A stretch of 64,000 nucleotides of DNA from Lepturacanthus savala (Eukaryota; Chordata; Actinopteri; Scombriformes; Trichiuridae): the NCBI GenBank assembly GCA_030544235.1, contig CM060472.1, forward strand, positions 18,878,154-18,942,153, read 5' to 3'. The stretch's first letter is position 1. Each line of letters begins with the position of its first letter. Positions 51,516-63,200 of this stretch are shown piece by piece. The notes below the pieces were generated by a model. It saw nothing but the letters and a program-made list of their open reading frames with translations, had not been told where the DNA came from and did not search any database. Both the position numbers and the translations under genes were made by a program.

Positions 51516-54340
51516 TGCCCATATGCAAAATTAGTTTCTTCTTATTATGAATTGTATTGGGTTGTATATAGATTTGTAACTGATTGTATATTATATTTAT
51601 ATTGTATTGTTATGAGCTGATGATACATATCTGAAAATAGTGCAGGAATAAATGTGTGCACACCTATTTACACAAGTAGTATCAATTCATGTTTGACAAT
51701 TTGTGTAAGTGTATTGGTATTGTTTGATTTTATCTCTTTATTTCTATTTTTGATTTATTATGCACTTAACACGTCAAAATGAAAAAAATTGTCTTTGATC
51801 AAATATAAACTTATGTATAATTGTAAAAGTTTATGCTCTATATTTGTATTTACTTGATTAATTCTCCTTTCCTGGTTATTAGTTTTTGCTTTTGTTCACT
51901 TGGTTTCATTCTTTCAACAAATGTTCCTCATAGGTTCATTCTGTCTGGATTTCCACTATGAAGATAAATGACGGTTTATCTTATGCAGAGAAACTGATTA
52001 TTCAACAGCAATCATCTGAATTAATTTTTTAAACACATGTAGTAAGAATATTCTCACATTTTGTGGTTCCAGCTGCTTAAATGAGACATTTCCTGCTTCT
52101 CCTCTGTCATTCATTCTTGCAAATTAAATATATTTAGTTGAACCAAACAATTCTGAAGAAAACATTTGCTCTGGGAAATTGCGGTGAGTTTCTTTACCAC
52201 TATTTTAGACATTGAATATGGTCTAAACGATGAATCTGAAAAGTAATCAGCAGACTAACAATGAAAAGAACTGCCAGTTGCACACTTGTGTGTCTCCATA
52301 CAAACAATTTCTCTGCAAATACTCAAAACTTTATCTTGGATTTTTTTTGAGGAAGCTAGTAATTTAGCATTAAAAAGGGACAAAGTTCTGAGATTATTTT
52401 AAATAAATGTGTTTACTTTAATTGCAGCTGATTTGCAGAGAAAATCTGAAAAAAATTATTGGTTTTACAATAAACTGTGTAGGTTTAACAAGTCACATGA
52501 TGGTTTAACACTGACCTTCTAAAACTGGCACTACAAAAATAAAGTATTACCGTTCATTACTGTAAATAATGTTAATTAAGGTTTAGGTTATTACTAAAAA
52601 TCTAAGAATTATGAAAGAATAAGTTACATTGGTGTACATTTTAGTGGGTTTTCCAACCCCCATTTTAATGCAACGATTAGCAAACAAATAAAAAATAAAA
52701 ACAGACATGGACAAGTACAAAAAAATCTGTCTTTACTTCAGAGTTCAGTACCTTTCCCTTCCCCACCCGGTGTGGGACTCACTGGTTCCTCCAGGTTCCA
52801 CCAGGAGGCGCCAGAGCAGAGCAAGAGCACAGCACAATACCAGTACAAAATAATAAAAGGAACAGCTGAGAGTAAGATAAAAGAAAGGCAACTTGGACGT
52901 TGAATAAAGAAAAATAAGGAAAAAAAGAGAAGGAAGGATAGTTATAAACACCTTATACCATGACAGAAACGTGAAAAAAATGGGTTTTTCTCGCTCTTTA
53001 GTTATTTGGTCTACTTCACGGCCTCCAGCAGCGCAGAGGCCAGAATATAAACATAAACAGATCAGACAGTTACTGCATTGGTTCACATGCACCCCCCTCC
53101 CCTCTTTTTTAAGAAAAAGGACTATGCACATCTGATATGACATGATGTCACTACTGGCTATGCCAACACCATCCAAAAGCACTGGTTTCACAATCCATGT
53201 ATACTGCAGAGATAAAAAGAAATAATTGACTTAAATGAACGGTAGAAAAACAAAAACAAACAAAAAGTCAAACTGTTTACAACCAAGACACAAGTTCAAC
53301 TCAATGTTTTGTTCGTTGGTCGACTGCAGCGTGTTCACAACTCACGGGCGTTCCAGACAAATATTTGCCCTAATATTTACATTTACTTCGGTGGTAAAAT
53401 CCTCTGCGAGGTGTTGGATGAAAACTCAACCCGAATCTCCTTTGGATTAATCAAAAATGGGTTAAAAAAAAAATAATAAAGTGAGGGAAAAAAAAAAGAT
53501 ACAAGAACAGGGTCACGCTGTGGATGTTTATGCATGTGTCTTAAAAATAGATTCCCCCCCCAGTTGATATTTATGTTTCACAATACACTTGCTACTGAGA
53601 TTTTACACTGCGATATACTGATGAGTTTATTTTTTTTTTTACTTGCTTGCATTTAAAAAACAAACAAACAAAAAAAACAAATAGCTAAAAATGTGAGCGG
53701 GCAGTGCTAGAATGAAGCATAACGAGGACATACAAAGCCAGGAATTAACTGATGAATACATCCAAGGCCCTTTAGATGTTCAGGCACTCTTTCAATCTTT
53801 TTAATTTTCAAAATGTGATATTTCATGGCAGTTTTAATTTATAGCAATGATGATTTTAGTAAAATATTAAGTCATTTAATCAATTAGGGGAATAATTGAG
53901 CCTTGCAGTGATTTATTCACCTGCCTAATGTGTGTGTGTTTTTTAAAATATGGTTGCACTCGTGTGGTACACGAGCATCGATCTCAGTCAGTGCGGGAGC
54001 TTCCGTGCCACGTCAGTCACAAAGTGTGTGAGGTAGTGTGTTGGTGTCAGTGCTTTGCTGGTTGGCAGGATCGATGTCTGAGGGACCGTGTCAATTAACA
54101 TTCATTAAGATTTGACTGATATCGGGCGTTTTTTTTTTTTTTTGGGGGGGGGGGATCATTAGCCTGGAGTCACTCAAAGTGCTGTAGAGAAGCATGAACG
54201 TCAATGAGTGTTTCTCGGTGTAGTGAATGTGTAAAGGGCTTTTCAGGGGAAAGTTGCTGCTGTGACTCAGTTGGATCAGAACAAAGAACGTTTCTGTTTG
54301 TCCTCGCACTTCGCCGCGCTGCCGCTCCTTCGCCGTCTGC
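51516..54340 (-). other. Intergenic DNA and pygo2 3' UTR
   Basis: The part next to 54341 must be pygo2 3' UTR. It includes a T15-G10 homopolymer junction at about 54130-54153 (C10A15 in the transcript). Minus-strand AATAAA signals occur near 53628 and 53911. The rest down to 51516 is AT-rich. The minus-strand frame 52745-53191 has no recognised domain and is not called. Confidence 0.45.
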
Positions 54341-55149
54341 TCAACTCTCGTTAGCTGCCACCAGCTGCCCTAGCCCTTGGCGCACAAACACGGGCTGGAT
54401 GTCCTTGGTCTTGATGCAGAAGTCACAGGCCCAGACGGCAGCGCTCTCGCGGGTCAGGAGCCCGTACGCCGGCTCCGTCAGGCCCGTGCAGTCCCGGTGG
54501 AACCAGCGCTGGCACGATGCCTCGCACAGAATGGCGTCCTGGTCGTCGTGCACCTCCGCCATGCAGAGGCCGCAGGGGAACACCATCCCCGGGCCCCCTG
54601 GCTTTCCGGGGCCGGAGCCTGGCCCGGTGGAGGGGGCGGCAGGGCCGGGGGCCAGCGGAGACTGGGTGTTGGGGGTGGAGGTGGAGTTAGAGGGGGGGTT
54701 GGGGTTGCTGCCGGGGGTGTTGCCACCGCCATTGTTGTTGGTCATGTTGTTCTGACCCGAGTTGGAAGCAGCGTTGGACATGGGCCCCCCAGAACCGGGC
54801 GTGTTGTTCTGCTGACTGTGGGGGGTGGAGCCGGGTCCAGAGTGAGGGGGGGTGGACTGCTGCTGCTGCTGTGTGGAGTTGTTGGAGTTGGGGGTGTTGG
54901 TGTTGCTGGGGGGCTGCAGCTGATTGGGGGGTGGATGCTGGGTCTGGCCTGAACCGTTGAGGGGTCCAGTGGGAGAGGAGTTGGGGTTATGCTGCTGCGG
55001 TGCAGACGGGGGCTGACCTGGGGGGTTGGCGTTAGGCTGCTGGACGTCAGGGTGGCCTGGGAAACCGCCTCCGGGCTGTGGCGGGCCGGAGTTTGGAGGG
55101 GGGCCGGGAGTGGTGTTGTTGGGAGGGGGGCCATTGGGGTTCAGGCCCA

Positions 55150-55183
<34 letters not shown>

Positions 55184-57208
55184 CTGCTGTTGAGGACCGG
55201 GTCCGGACCCTCCGCCCCCAAAGTTCTTCGCATCCTCGTTGCCTGGTCCTGGCGGACTAGGGCCAGGATAGGAACCATCCTGCGATGGAGGGAATTGTCC
55301 TTGCGGGGGCAAACCTGGCAACCCGCCCACCATGTTGCCGCCAGGGCCACCCCCCATGCCCCCCATCATGTTCATCCCTGGACCAGGACCCATGCCGCCC
55401 ATGGGAGGCATGGGTCCATGTGGGGGCCCTCGGGGTCCTCCACCACCAGGTAACGGGGGGCTATTGAATGGGTGTCCACCTGGTCCATGCTGCTGCTGTG
55501 GGGGCATGCTAAACCGAGGGTGGGGTGCCCCCCCTCCACCGGGACCCCCCATACCTCCAGGAGACAGCATGGGGTTGAAGCCTGGACCGGGGTGCATCGG
55601 TGGACTGAAGTTTGGGGGGATATTGAACTGAGAAGGACCCCCAGGGGGAAATCCACCCCCTCCTCCACCCCCACTGCCGCCGCCCCCACCACCGCCGAAC
55701 CCAGGCATTCCTCCAAAACCCAGCTGGTGATGAGGTCCGGCGTTGGCTGGGGGGCCGAATGGTGGCCTCCGCCCGGGCTGGCCACCACCTGGTCCTGTGG
55801 GGCCCCCCATGAAGCCCATGGCTCCGCCCATCCTGCCGCCGCCTCCGTAGCCTCCTGCTCCGCCCGCGCCTGGACTCGGAAGAAACGGGGCACCGCCTGG
55901 TCCGCCGGCCCCGCTGGGTCGGGAGGGGGGTCCAAAGTCATCGTCGAAGGGATTAGAGGCGACCAGGTGGTCCACCATGGGGGTCGGAGGAGGGGCGAAC
56001 TCAGTGAGGTGGGAGAACCCTGCCGCCTGAAAGAAAGGAGAACAAAATACAGAATAAACATCTGGTTCTTTCATTTTGATTAATCTCCAACAGATCAAAA
56101 ATAACAACCCAAACTGATCCTAACATACGATTTTAAGATAAATTTCATGAAATCAAAAACAGGTATTAAATCTCACAATGTGACATTTAAGGAGGAGCAG
56201 AAAGAAGTAATGCTTTTTAATTTAGTCTATTTTAGTTTTAGTAGTAGTTTATTTAATGTCATAAAAAAATAAAATATATATAAAATACATTCTTTCACAA
56301 CACCCAAGTATAACAAACAGCAAAACAGTAACACACACACACATATATATATATATATAATCTTTATCCCCAATTTTAATCATTTTACTTTAAGCTCTTC
56401 TCTCATGTAGGTTTACATTTTTATTGGTTTTTAATCAGATTAGACATGTTTTTTAGGGAAGTTCACCTGTGTCGTGGATTTCCTCGCCTTTTTCTTCTCC
56501 GGGCTCTTCATCTGTGAAGCTGAAATAGTAAAATACGGAGAAAAGGGGGGGAAAGGGGGGAAATATAATATTAGCCACGACAAAAAATAAAATAAAAAAT
56601 AGACCTCTGTGCTTTTGATCCACCACCAAACAAGCGCAGCATCACATTTGGATCGGCCAATACCCCTTAGTGACAGAGTGGAGCAGCTTTAGACCTAGGG
56701 CCTCTGTAATCCACGTCCAACAGTTGAGATGGATTCAATGATGGGACATAGACGGGCATGAGGACAAGATGCTGAACATCCAGGCGCTATCATCACCAGA
56801 GTTATGAAGCCTTGAATCGCAAATGACCCAGGCGAGACCAAAAATGACCCAGGCGAGGAGGGAGAGAGGCCGCAAACAGAAGGCAGAAGAGGATAAGGTC
56901 AATGAGGGAGACAGGAAAAGACGAAGACATGAGAACGAGGAAAAACGGAGTTGAAGGTACATTGATAGCAAGATAAGACATGAACCCCGTCCACAGATCC
57001 ACTCTGTGAGAAAACAGCCACCACCGGAGACAAGTCGTGAAGTTTACACATGGGGGGAGGCGAGAAGGGGTTTTCTAACAGCACCAGTGCAGCCCATTGC
57101 AGCGCAGTAATGGATGATTCCGATCTGATTGGGAGATGGGTGAAATTAATTCCTACCTTTGCTTCGTTTTCCTTGTCCCGCCAGTAGTCTCCCCGATTCG
57201 GCAGCCAT
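54341..57208 (-). CDS. pygo2: pygo2, pygopus 2, Wnt/beta-catenin co-activator
   Basis: Three minus-strand exons: 57157-57208 (MAAESGRLLAGQGKRSK), 56467-56519 (SQMKSPEKKKARKSTTQ) and 54341-56026; phases match, 596 aa. The N-terminal homology domain is clear: basic nuclear signal KKKARK, then SHLTEFAPPPTPMVDHLVAS followed by NPFDDDFGPP with the NPF motif. The C-terminal PHD finger (about 518-576) has its Cys4-His-Cys3 zinc ligands (PCGLC ... CEASC ... WFHRDC ... WACDFC), and the protein ends GQLVAANES. Pygopus binds H3K4-methylated histone tails and BCL9 through the PHD finger and activates beta-catenin target genes in the nucleus. Human PYGO2 is about 406 aa; the extra length is in the Gly/Pro/Asn/Gln-rich middle. 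The small first two exons were located by phase and homology. Confidence 0.95.
55151..55192 (-). repeat. Poly-Gln (CAG/CAA)14 within pygo2
   Basis: Fourteen consecutive Gln codons, CAG with three or more CAA interruptions, in the low-complexity middle of pygo2. A shorter Q-run lies near 54859-54873. Confidence 0.93.
56027..56466. other. pygo2 intron 2
   Basis: Short AT-rich intron with a small (CA)n(TA)n run at 56331-56359. Nothing else seen. Confidence 0.6.
56520..57156. other. pygo2 intron 1
   Basis: Begins (minus sense) GTAGGAATTAATTTC and ends in a C/T-rich tract before TTTCAG. Contains two closely spaced GACCCAGGCGAG phrases near 56826 and 56847. No coding sequence recognised. Confidence 0.55.
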
Positions 57209-57960
57209 TAGCTAATATGACTGTCGGTGAAGTGGCATATCACCGTTCATATGCAAGAGAAAAAAAAGTGAAAAATGCCGACGTCTTGAAGGCTTTTGAG
57301 CCGCGTAGGTGGAAAATCTGCCTTTCAGGTCATGTCAAGACGCTAAATGAGTTTTCATCACAGCAACACGCAGCGTATCAACAGCTAGAGATGTTACGTG
57401 TGTTATATACCGCCGGCCCAGGTCTGCAAACTCTCCTTTCCAGCTGCAAATCTCTCGCCACGGTGTCTGTCACGCCGGGATTTGGTCACCAAATAAAACG
57501 TCAGGTCAAAGTGAAGCTGGCTACTTAGCACAAGTTGGTCCTGTTGCAGCCACTTTCTGCTGACTGGGTCAAACTGGCTGCTTGCTACCTGGCTTCACTG
57601 CCAATACAAGCAAATTACAGAGCACCTCCCTCCCTCCCCTCTCTAAAAAAATGATCACTTACAGATGTGTAGCCGAGTACTCGACCAGCTAGCTAACGCG
57701 AGCTAGTAGTGGCTACCTCGGCTAACTGGCTAGCCACGTTACTCAATGTGGCTAGCTAGCAGCGGCTAAGACTTTCACCTTTGGTTTAAATGCCCGAAAC
57801 AGTGATTTATCATCACTTTACAATAATGTGCACTCAGTTTTACTTATCACAGCATGTATGAGAAATAAAGCACGTTTTTGAGAGAAACTGTGTTTACTAT
57901 GCTAACATTAGCTGGCTAGCTAACGTTAGCATGCCACTGAAGATAGCTAGCCATCTTGCA
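57209..57960 (-). promoter_or_regulatory. pygo2 5' flank with GCTAGC palindrome cluster
   Basis: Lies directly upstream of the pygo2 start codon. The palindrome GCTAGC occurs at 57688, 57729, 57751, 57755, 57915 and 57946, with a perfect 12-bp palindrome GCTAACGTTAGC at 57919-57930 and many GTTAGC/GCTAAC variants. Promoter role is inferred from position. GCTAGC is not a vertebrate factor site I can name with confidence. Confidence 0.45.
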
Positions 57961-59135
57961 GACTTGTCTTGGAAGCAAACTGTACCCTTTCTCCGTTGCT
58001 TGCTCTGCTGTCCTTTAAATTGAAACTCTCTGGTGTGTCATTGCCAGCAAACCAGTCGTCACTCGGTGTATGCTTGTTGATCCACCGGACAACTATAATT
58101 CATTCAAAAACGCAAATTTTGCCATAATTATCATGGCCTTCAGTCGCCACCGGACAAAGAGGGACAAGCAGGAGCATCGCGTAGCATGGGAGGTACCAAC
58201 TGCAGGCGAGATGGGGGTGTTCGTAGGTCTCCTCATTGAATATAAGACGCATTTTCTATCATTTTAATAAACATACAGGTAATATCGTGTTATTACTACT
58301 ATATAAATACAACATTTCAAAAAATATTCCGGGGCACCACTGTCTTCGGTAGTTATTTAAATACATAGTTTTAGTGTCGTACCTACGGCTGGGCAACATG
58401 GAGCAGTTCAAAACGGACCACTTTCCAACGATACTCTGTACAATTAAAGCATGGGTAGATATTAATTAGACAGCCAATTAAGCACATTATCAAGTGGCGT
58501 GTGATTAATATTCAATTAATACCCAGCATCAAAAATACTAATATAACTGTCATACTCAATTTAGGTCGACAACATGCACATGAATGCAGGTAATGGCTGT
58601 GGCATTATTCATGGTTTGATATAATATTACGTTCACACAAATACCAGCGTTTGTAGGCAGGCCTGTAATGTGCCTTTTGTTCAATAGCTATTTTAATTTG
58701 CCGATTACAATCATCATTAGTGTTATTATAATTCGAGTTATTATATATTACATTTAGTGCAGATGCTGCATTAATTTGAAAGCCTGTGTAGACTACATTT
58801 ATTGAAGTACTTATATCAATGTACCTGTGCTTGAATTTTTGCATTTTGAGATGTTTTGTAGCTCTTCTACATGTTAAAGAAAACATTATCCTTCCTACTC
58901 TATTGCATTTATTTGACATTTATTTATAGTTTGTATTCAAATTATAAGATTATCTGAGGCTCTAAAATATAACGCATGCATGGATTGTTTATTGAAAAGC
59001 CACCTTAACATTGAAATGCTGCATCAGTAATAATTATTTTTTTGTCTTGCCACTTTCACTCAAGAAGATTTGTATACTTCTTCCAACACTGAAGTGAAGG
59101 AAGAAAGGATTGGACTTGGTGGACTTGGGTAAAAA
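57961..59135. other. Intergenic between pygo2 and she, nothing recognised
   Basis: AT-rich DNA with no domain-bearing open frame. Intergenic region of two divergently transcribed genes. Confidence 0.5.
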
Positions 59136-59576
59136 CAGGGGTGGACAAAGTAAAAGTACAAAAAAAATCAGTAAAAAGTCCTGAATTGAAAATGTTACTT
59201 AGGTAAATGTAGAGAAGTATTATCAGATAAACGTACTCATAGTATCAGAAATAAACATACTCATTAGAATGTACTTGTTTTTAATCATAAATACATGAGA
59301 GAATTTTAGAACTTTCTTTAGATGCTTTGCATAGTTTAATAGTAAAAGACTGCATCATATTTGGCACCTTCATACAAAGTGAAAATTAAAAAAAAAGAAA
59401 AGAGACAATTTATTATAATATATATAATCAATTTAATATACCAGTGGAGTAGAAAGTACATTTCCCTCTGAGATGTCATGAAATAAAGTATAAACACTCA
59501 AGTAAAGTGCAAGTTCCTCCAAATTGTACTTATGTACAGAACTCGAGTTAGTGTACTAAGTTACTTTCCACAACTG
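59136..59576. mobile_element. Dispersed teleost hAT-like MITE copy
   Basis: Starts CAGGGGTGGACAAAGTAAAA and ends AGTTACTTTCCACAACTG, an imperfect terminal inverted repeat. The internal motifs AAAAGTCCTGAATTGAAAAT and CATACAAAGTGAAAATT match other copies. Confidence 0.72.
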
Positions 59577-59599
59577 GTTATAAACTCACAAACTGTTTC

Positions 59600-60201
59600 G
59601 TCCACCATCAACAATTAAAAGCTAATCACCGCCCACCGGCGCTGCCCCCCTCCTGCTGCAGATCCCACTCCCCTCTGTCCCCTCCAGACTCCAGGCGCAG
59701 TCACAAGCCTCTTTGCTCCAGTGGAAGGTTTGCTGAAGACCAGAAAAAAAAGGCTCCCTGGGAATGGGACCACAAATCAGGAGCAAGGAAAAACTCTGCC
59801 TACTTTCGGTTCTCACCACTGCAGGGACATCTGTTTATCCGAAAGGGAATAAACGGAGAAACAGGTGCAAGAAACTCACAGATGGGATAAGTAGGGGTAT
59901 TTATTAACCTTTTATTATCTGTTACCTTGCCTACATGTAATAAGCATGTAAGCATGTCAGCTTTTCATCTACAAACGTTAGTTTAAGGTCGAGTTTTGTA
60001 TTAAAGAACTGTGGTTTGACTATCTAAAGCACCGATGACATGTTTTAAAGTGAGGTGTGGATCCTGGAATAAAGCAGCGGAAGTCTTTTGTTAAAAGAAA
60101 AAGGCTGTGATTTGTAAAGGTGCGTCTCTGGGGCCCGGTGCATGGCGCTGGGAGCTGCCGGAGCAGCCACAGAGAGGTTACTGGTTCCCATCTGACTCAC
60201 A
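59600..60201 (+). promoter_or_regulatory. Probable promoter and 5' UTR of she
   Basis: GC content rises near 59625-59830 and again from 60110 to the start codon. GGGAATGGGACCACAAATCAGG and nearby purine-rich GGAA cores could bind ETS/RUNX-type factors, which is only suggestive. No TATA box fixed; the transcription start is unknown. Confidence 0.35.
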
Positions 60202-63200
60202 ATGGCAAAGTGGTTCAAAGAGTTCCCCATCAATCTGAAGAATGGTACCGACAGGATCCGCTCGGCTTCCGAATCCGGTTCCCAACCCAGAGCCAGCAAA
60301 GCCGGGCTGGTGGCCAGCATCGGTACCAAGACGCGCAAAAACTCGTCCAGTGACAGCCCGGGCGGAGGAGGAGGAGGTGGTGGTGGTGGTAGTGGAGGAG
60401 TCGGGTCTCTCCTGTCCGGGAGGAACCGCAAGAACTCCGCCATAGACTTGAGTAAAAGTCTAAGTTCCCCGAAGGATGGGAAAGTTTGGGACAGTCTGCT
60501 CTCCGGGAAAAGTCGCAAGAATTCCAAAGCGGAGCCGGCGGTGGCGGAGGAGCAGCACAGGCCCCTGAAGAACTGCGCCAACGCGTACATCAGCAGACTG
60601 ATCCGGGTGGACAAACAGGACAAAAGCAGCACCTTCAGCAGCGGTACCGGCAGCAGCCCCGCGGGACCAGAACCAGACAAACCTGCGCACTGCAAGTCAG
60701 AAACTGTGAGTTTTTACAGCCTCAAAGCAGCTTTTACCCCGTTACAGATGACAACAGTAAGATTACGCGTAAATATTCCCACGACTTTAGATCAACAATC
60801 ACGTGGCAGCAATACTGTCAATATGTTCATTCTCCCACTCAGATGTCCTGTGATATTTAATGTAAACAGCTCGTTACTGCTCTGCTGCGTCTAATTCTTA
60901 TATTTTTCTAGGAAGTTCTGTTCTAAACAAGTGTAAATAAGCTGATTTAAGTCCCTGTGGACATTGGCTTTACTTGATTACTTCACTCAAGTACTTATTA
61001 TACTACTACTCCTGTATTTTTTTATTATAAATAAAAGGTTTTAGTGGTGGAAGAAGTACTCAGATCTTTTACTTAAGAAAAAGTAGTAATATTACAATTA
61101 AACAATACTATTGACAGCAAAATCCTACTTCAAAGTATCAAAAGTACCTCTTATGCAAAAAGGCCCTGTTTAAGTACTACATATATATTTGAATTTTAAT
61201 ATTCATTCATTGACATGTACACATAAGCAGGTATACCATGTATATTTTATAAACTGATCATGTGTTTTATACACAAAATTACTAATCAGTAAAGTAGCTT
61301 ATAATTAAAGTACCTTAAAAATTCTACTTCATTGCAGAGTAAATGTACTTTGTACCATTCCACCTTGAATGCTTAGATACTATAGCGATTATAAAGCATA
61401 TTTCTTTAGAGGTATAGTTTTCTTTATTTGTTTCTCTAATAAGTCGACACTCTAGAGACCCACTGATCACATTTATCTGGTAGCAGGACGTCAAATGAAA
61501 CAAGATGAATCCTTTTCTCTAGTCCAAACACGCTCTGTAAAAATAACACCGTGGTGTCATCACCGCTGCGAAGCAAAGATCCAGTCCAGCTCTGGAAATT
61601 GATATTATTGTTTGCGGGTTGTCCTTCCCCTTTTGTTTCAGCTGCCCATTGTGTCCACTCCTCCCAGTCTGTCTTTCTATCTTTTTTTTTTCTCTCTTCC
61701 TCTCCACCCCTCGCCCTCACACCCACCTTCCTCGCCTGGAATACAAAGCTGTGGTCAGACGCGAGGCCTTTTACCTTCCTCTGCTGAATGTAACGCGGCT
61801 CAGTGTTCCCCTTCCCTCGGCCCTCCGCCTCATCCCCCTCTTTCTCTTCATTCAGCCCCCCTGGTGAAGGCTATCATGTTATAAAAAAGCATTGTGTTAT
61901 TCGACACTCAGGCACTAATCCAAGTCCCCCTCCAGCTTGGCTTTGAAAAAAAAAAAGCAGAAAGATAGAGACCTCAGGGAGGTGATAGTAGCACGACGGT
62001 GAGAAAGAAGACAGATAAAAGAGAGGGAGAATAAAATGGGAGGTTTATGTTTCAGAAAGGGAGTAAATCCTTGTTCCTGCTCTCGGATTCATGTTTGCAG
62101 CAGCTCCTGTTGTGTCCCGCTGTTGATTTATATTTTAACATCATAGTTAATAAAGAAGGTAGACATTTAAAGTTAAGTAAGACCAATGATGGGGGAAATA
62201 CTCGGATCCTTTACTTGAGGGAAAGTAGAAATACTGTTATCAATAAATACCCAGTAACAAGTAAGTAAAAGTTTTATCAGAAAAAAGGTACTTATCTGTT
62301 ATACTACTTGTTTTTAATCATTAAATACACCCAAGAGAATTATGATGTTTTAGTTTATCAATGTGAAGCCAATCTGAGATACTTTGCGTAAATTATAGGG
62401 GTCATAATGGAACATTAACTCGTTAATTACGATTAATTACAAACTAAATAAAGCATTACTGGTTGAGGGCAGTTTTACTGACACACAGCTACTGCTACAA
62501 CAGTGAAAGCTGCTGGATGGTAAATTTCTGAGGGTGTTCTTTAACATCATTTGAGAACAACGATGATGCGTCAGGACTGAGACGCTGAAGAAAAAAGTTT
62601 CCTAAAGGGAAACAGACCTAAACTGTGCCACATAGCACATGCACAACTTTGAGCCTTGATTTTTAAAAAAAATAAATCAGACTCTGCTTTTATTTGGAAC
62701 CTGTGGTTATTTGTAAAAAGTCAACATGGAAACACTGATGAATTTCCACAGACTGTGCACCGCTATCAGTGGTTAAAGATAAGGGTTTAGAAAATGTGCT
62801 ACAGAGAGCGACTGAAACTCATTTACATATAATAAATGTTGCTTTGGGAGCAAATATTGTTATGCGAATAATTGTGATTCATTTTTGTAATTAGATTATT
62901 TCTTTTAATCAAGCACCACCCCTAATAGATTAGCATTAAAAAGTAATGCATCATAATATTTGATCTATGCAAAAAGTGCAGATTTCATATAGAAAAGAGA
63001 CTATTTCATTAAATATAAATTATAAAATATTTAGGTGAAATCGTCATTGAGTCACTAAATCTGTCAGATAATTGTATAATAATTCTACTAAAGTGTCAAG
63101 CATCTGCTGCTTTATTCAAACACCAAGAAACACCAAAACTACCCTGGCAGGAGAACACGACTGGAAGTGATTACAGACACAACTTCACTTTACGACCTGC

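Noticed and set aside
54204..56083. Several long + strand frames antisense to pygo2
   Set aside because: Shadows of the GC-rich, low-complexity pygo2 exon; the minus frame carries the PHD finger.
57136..57528. 130-residue + strand open frame over pygo2 exon 1
   Set aside because: Antisense to the pygo2 start, no recognisable domain, no splice or promoter context.
60706..60894. Continuation of she exon 1 reading frame to 60894
   Set aside because: A consensus donor GTGAGT follows codon 168, and exon 2 at 63924 continues the conserved VIILEDYADPFD block in phase.
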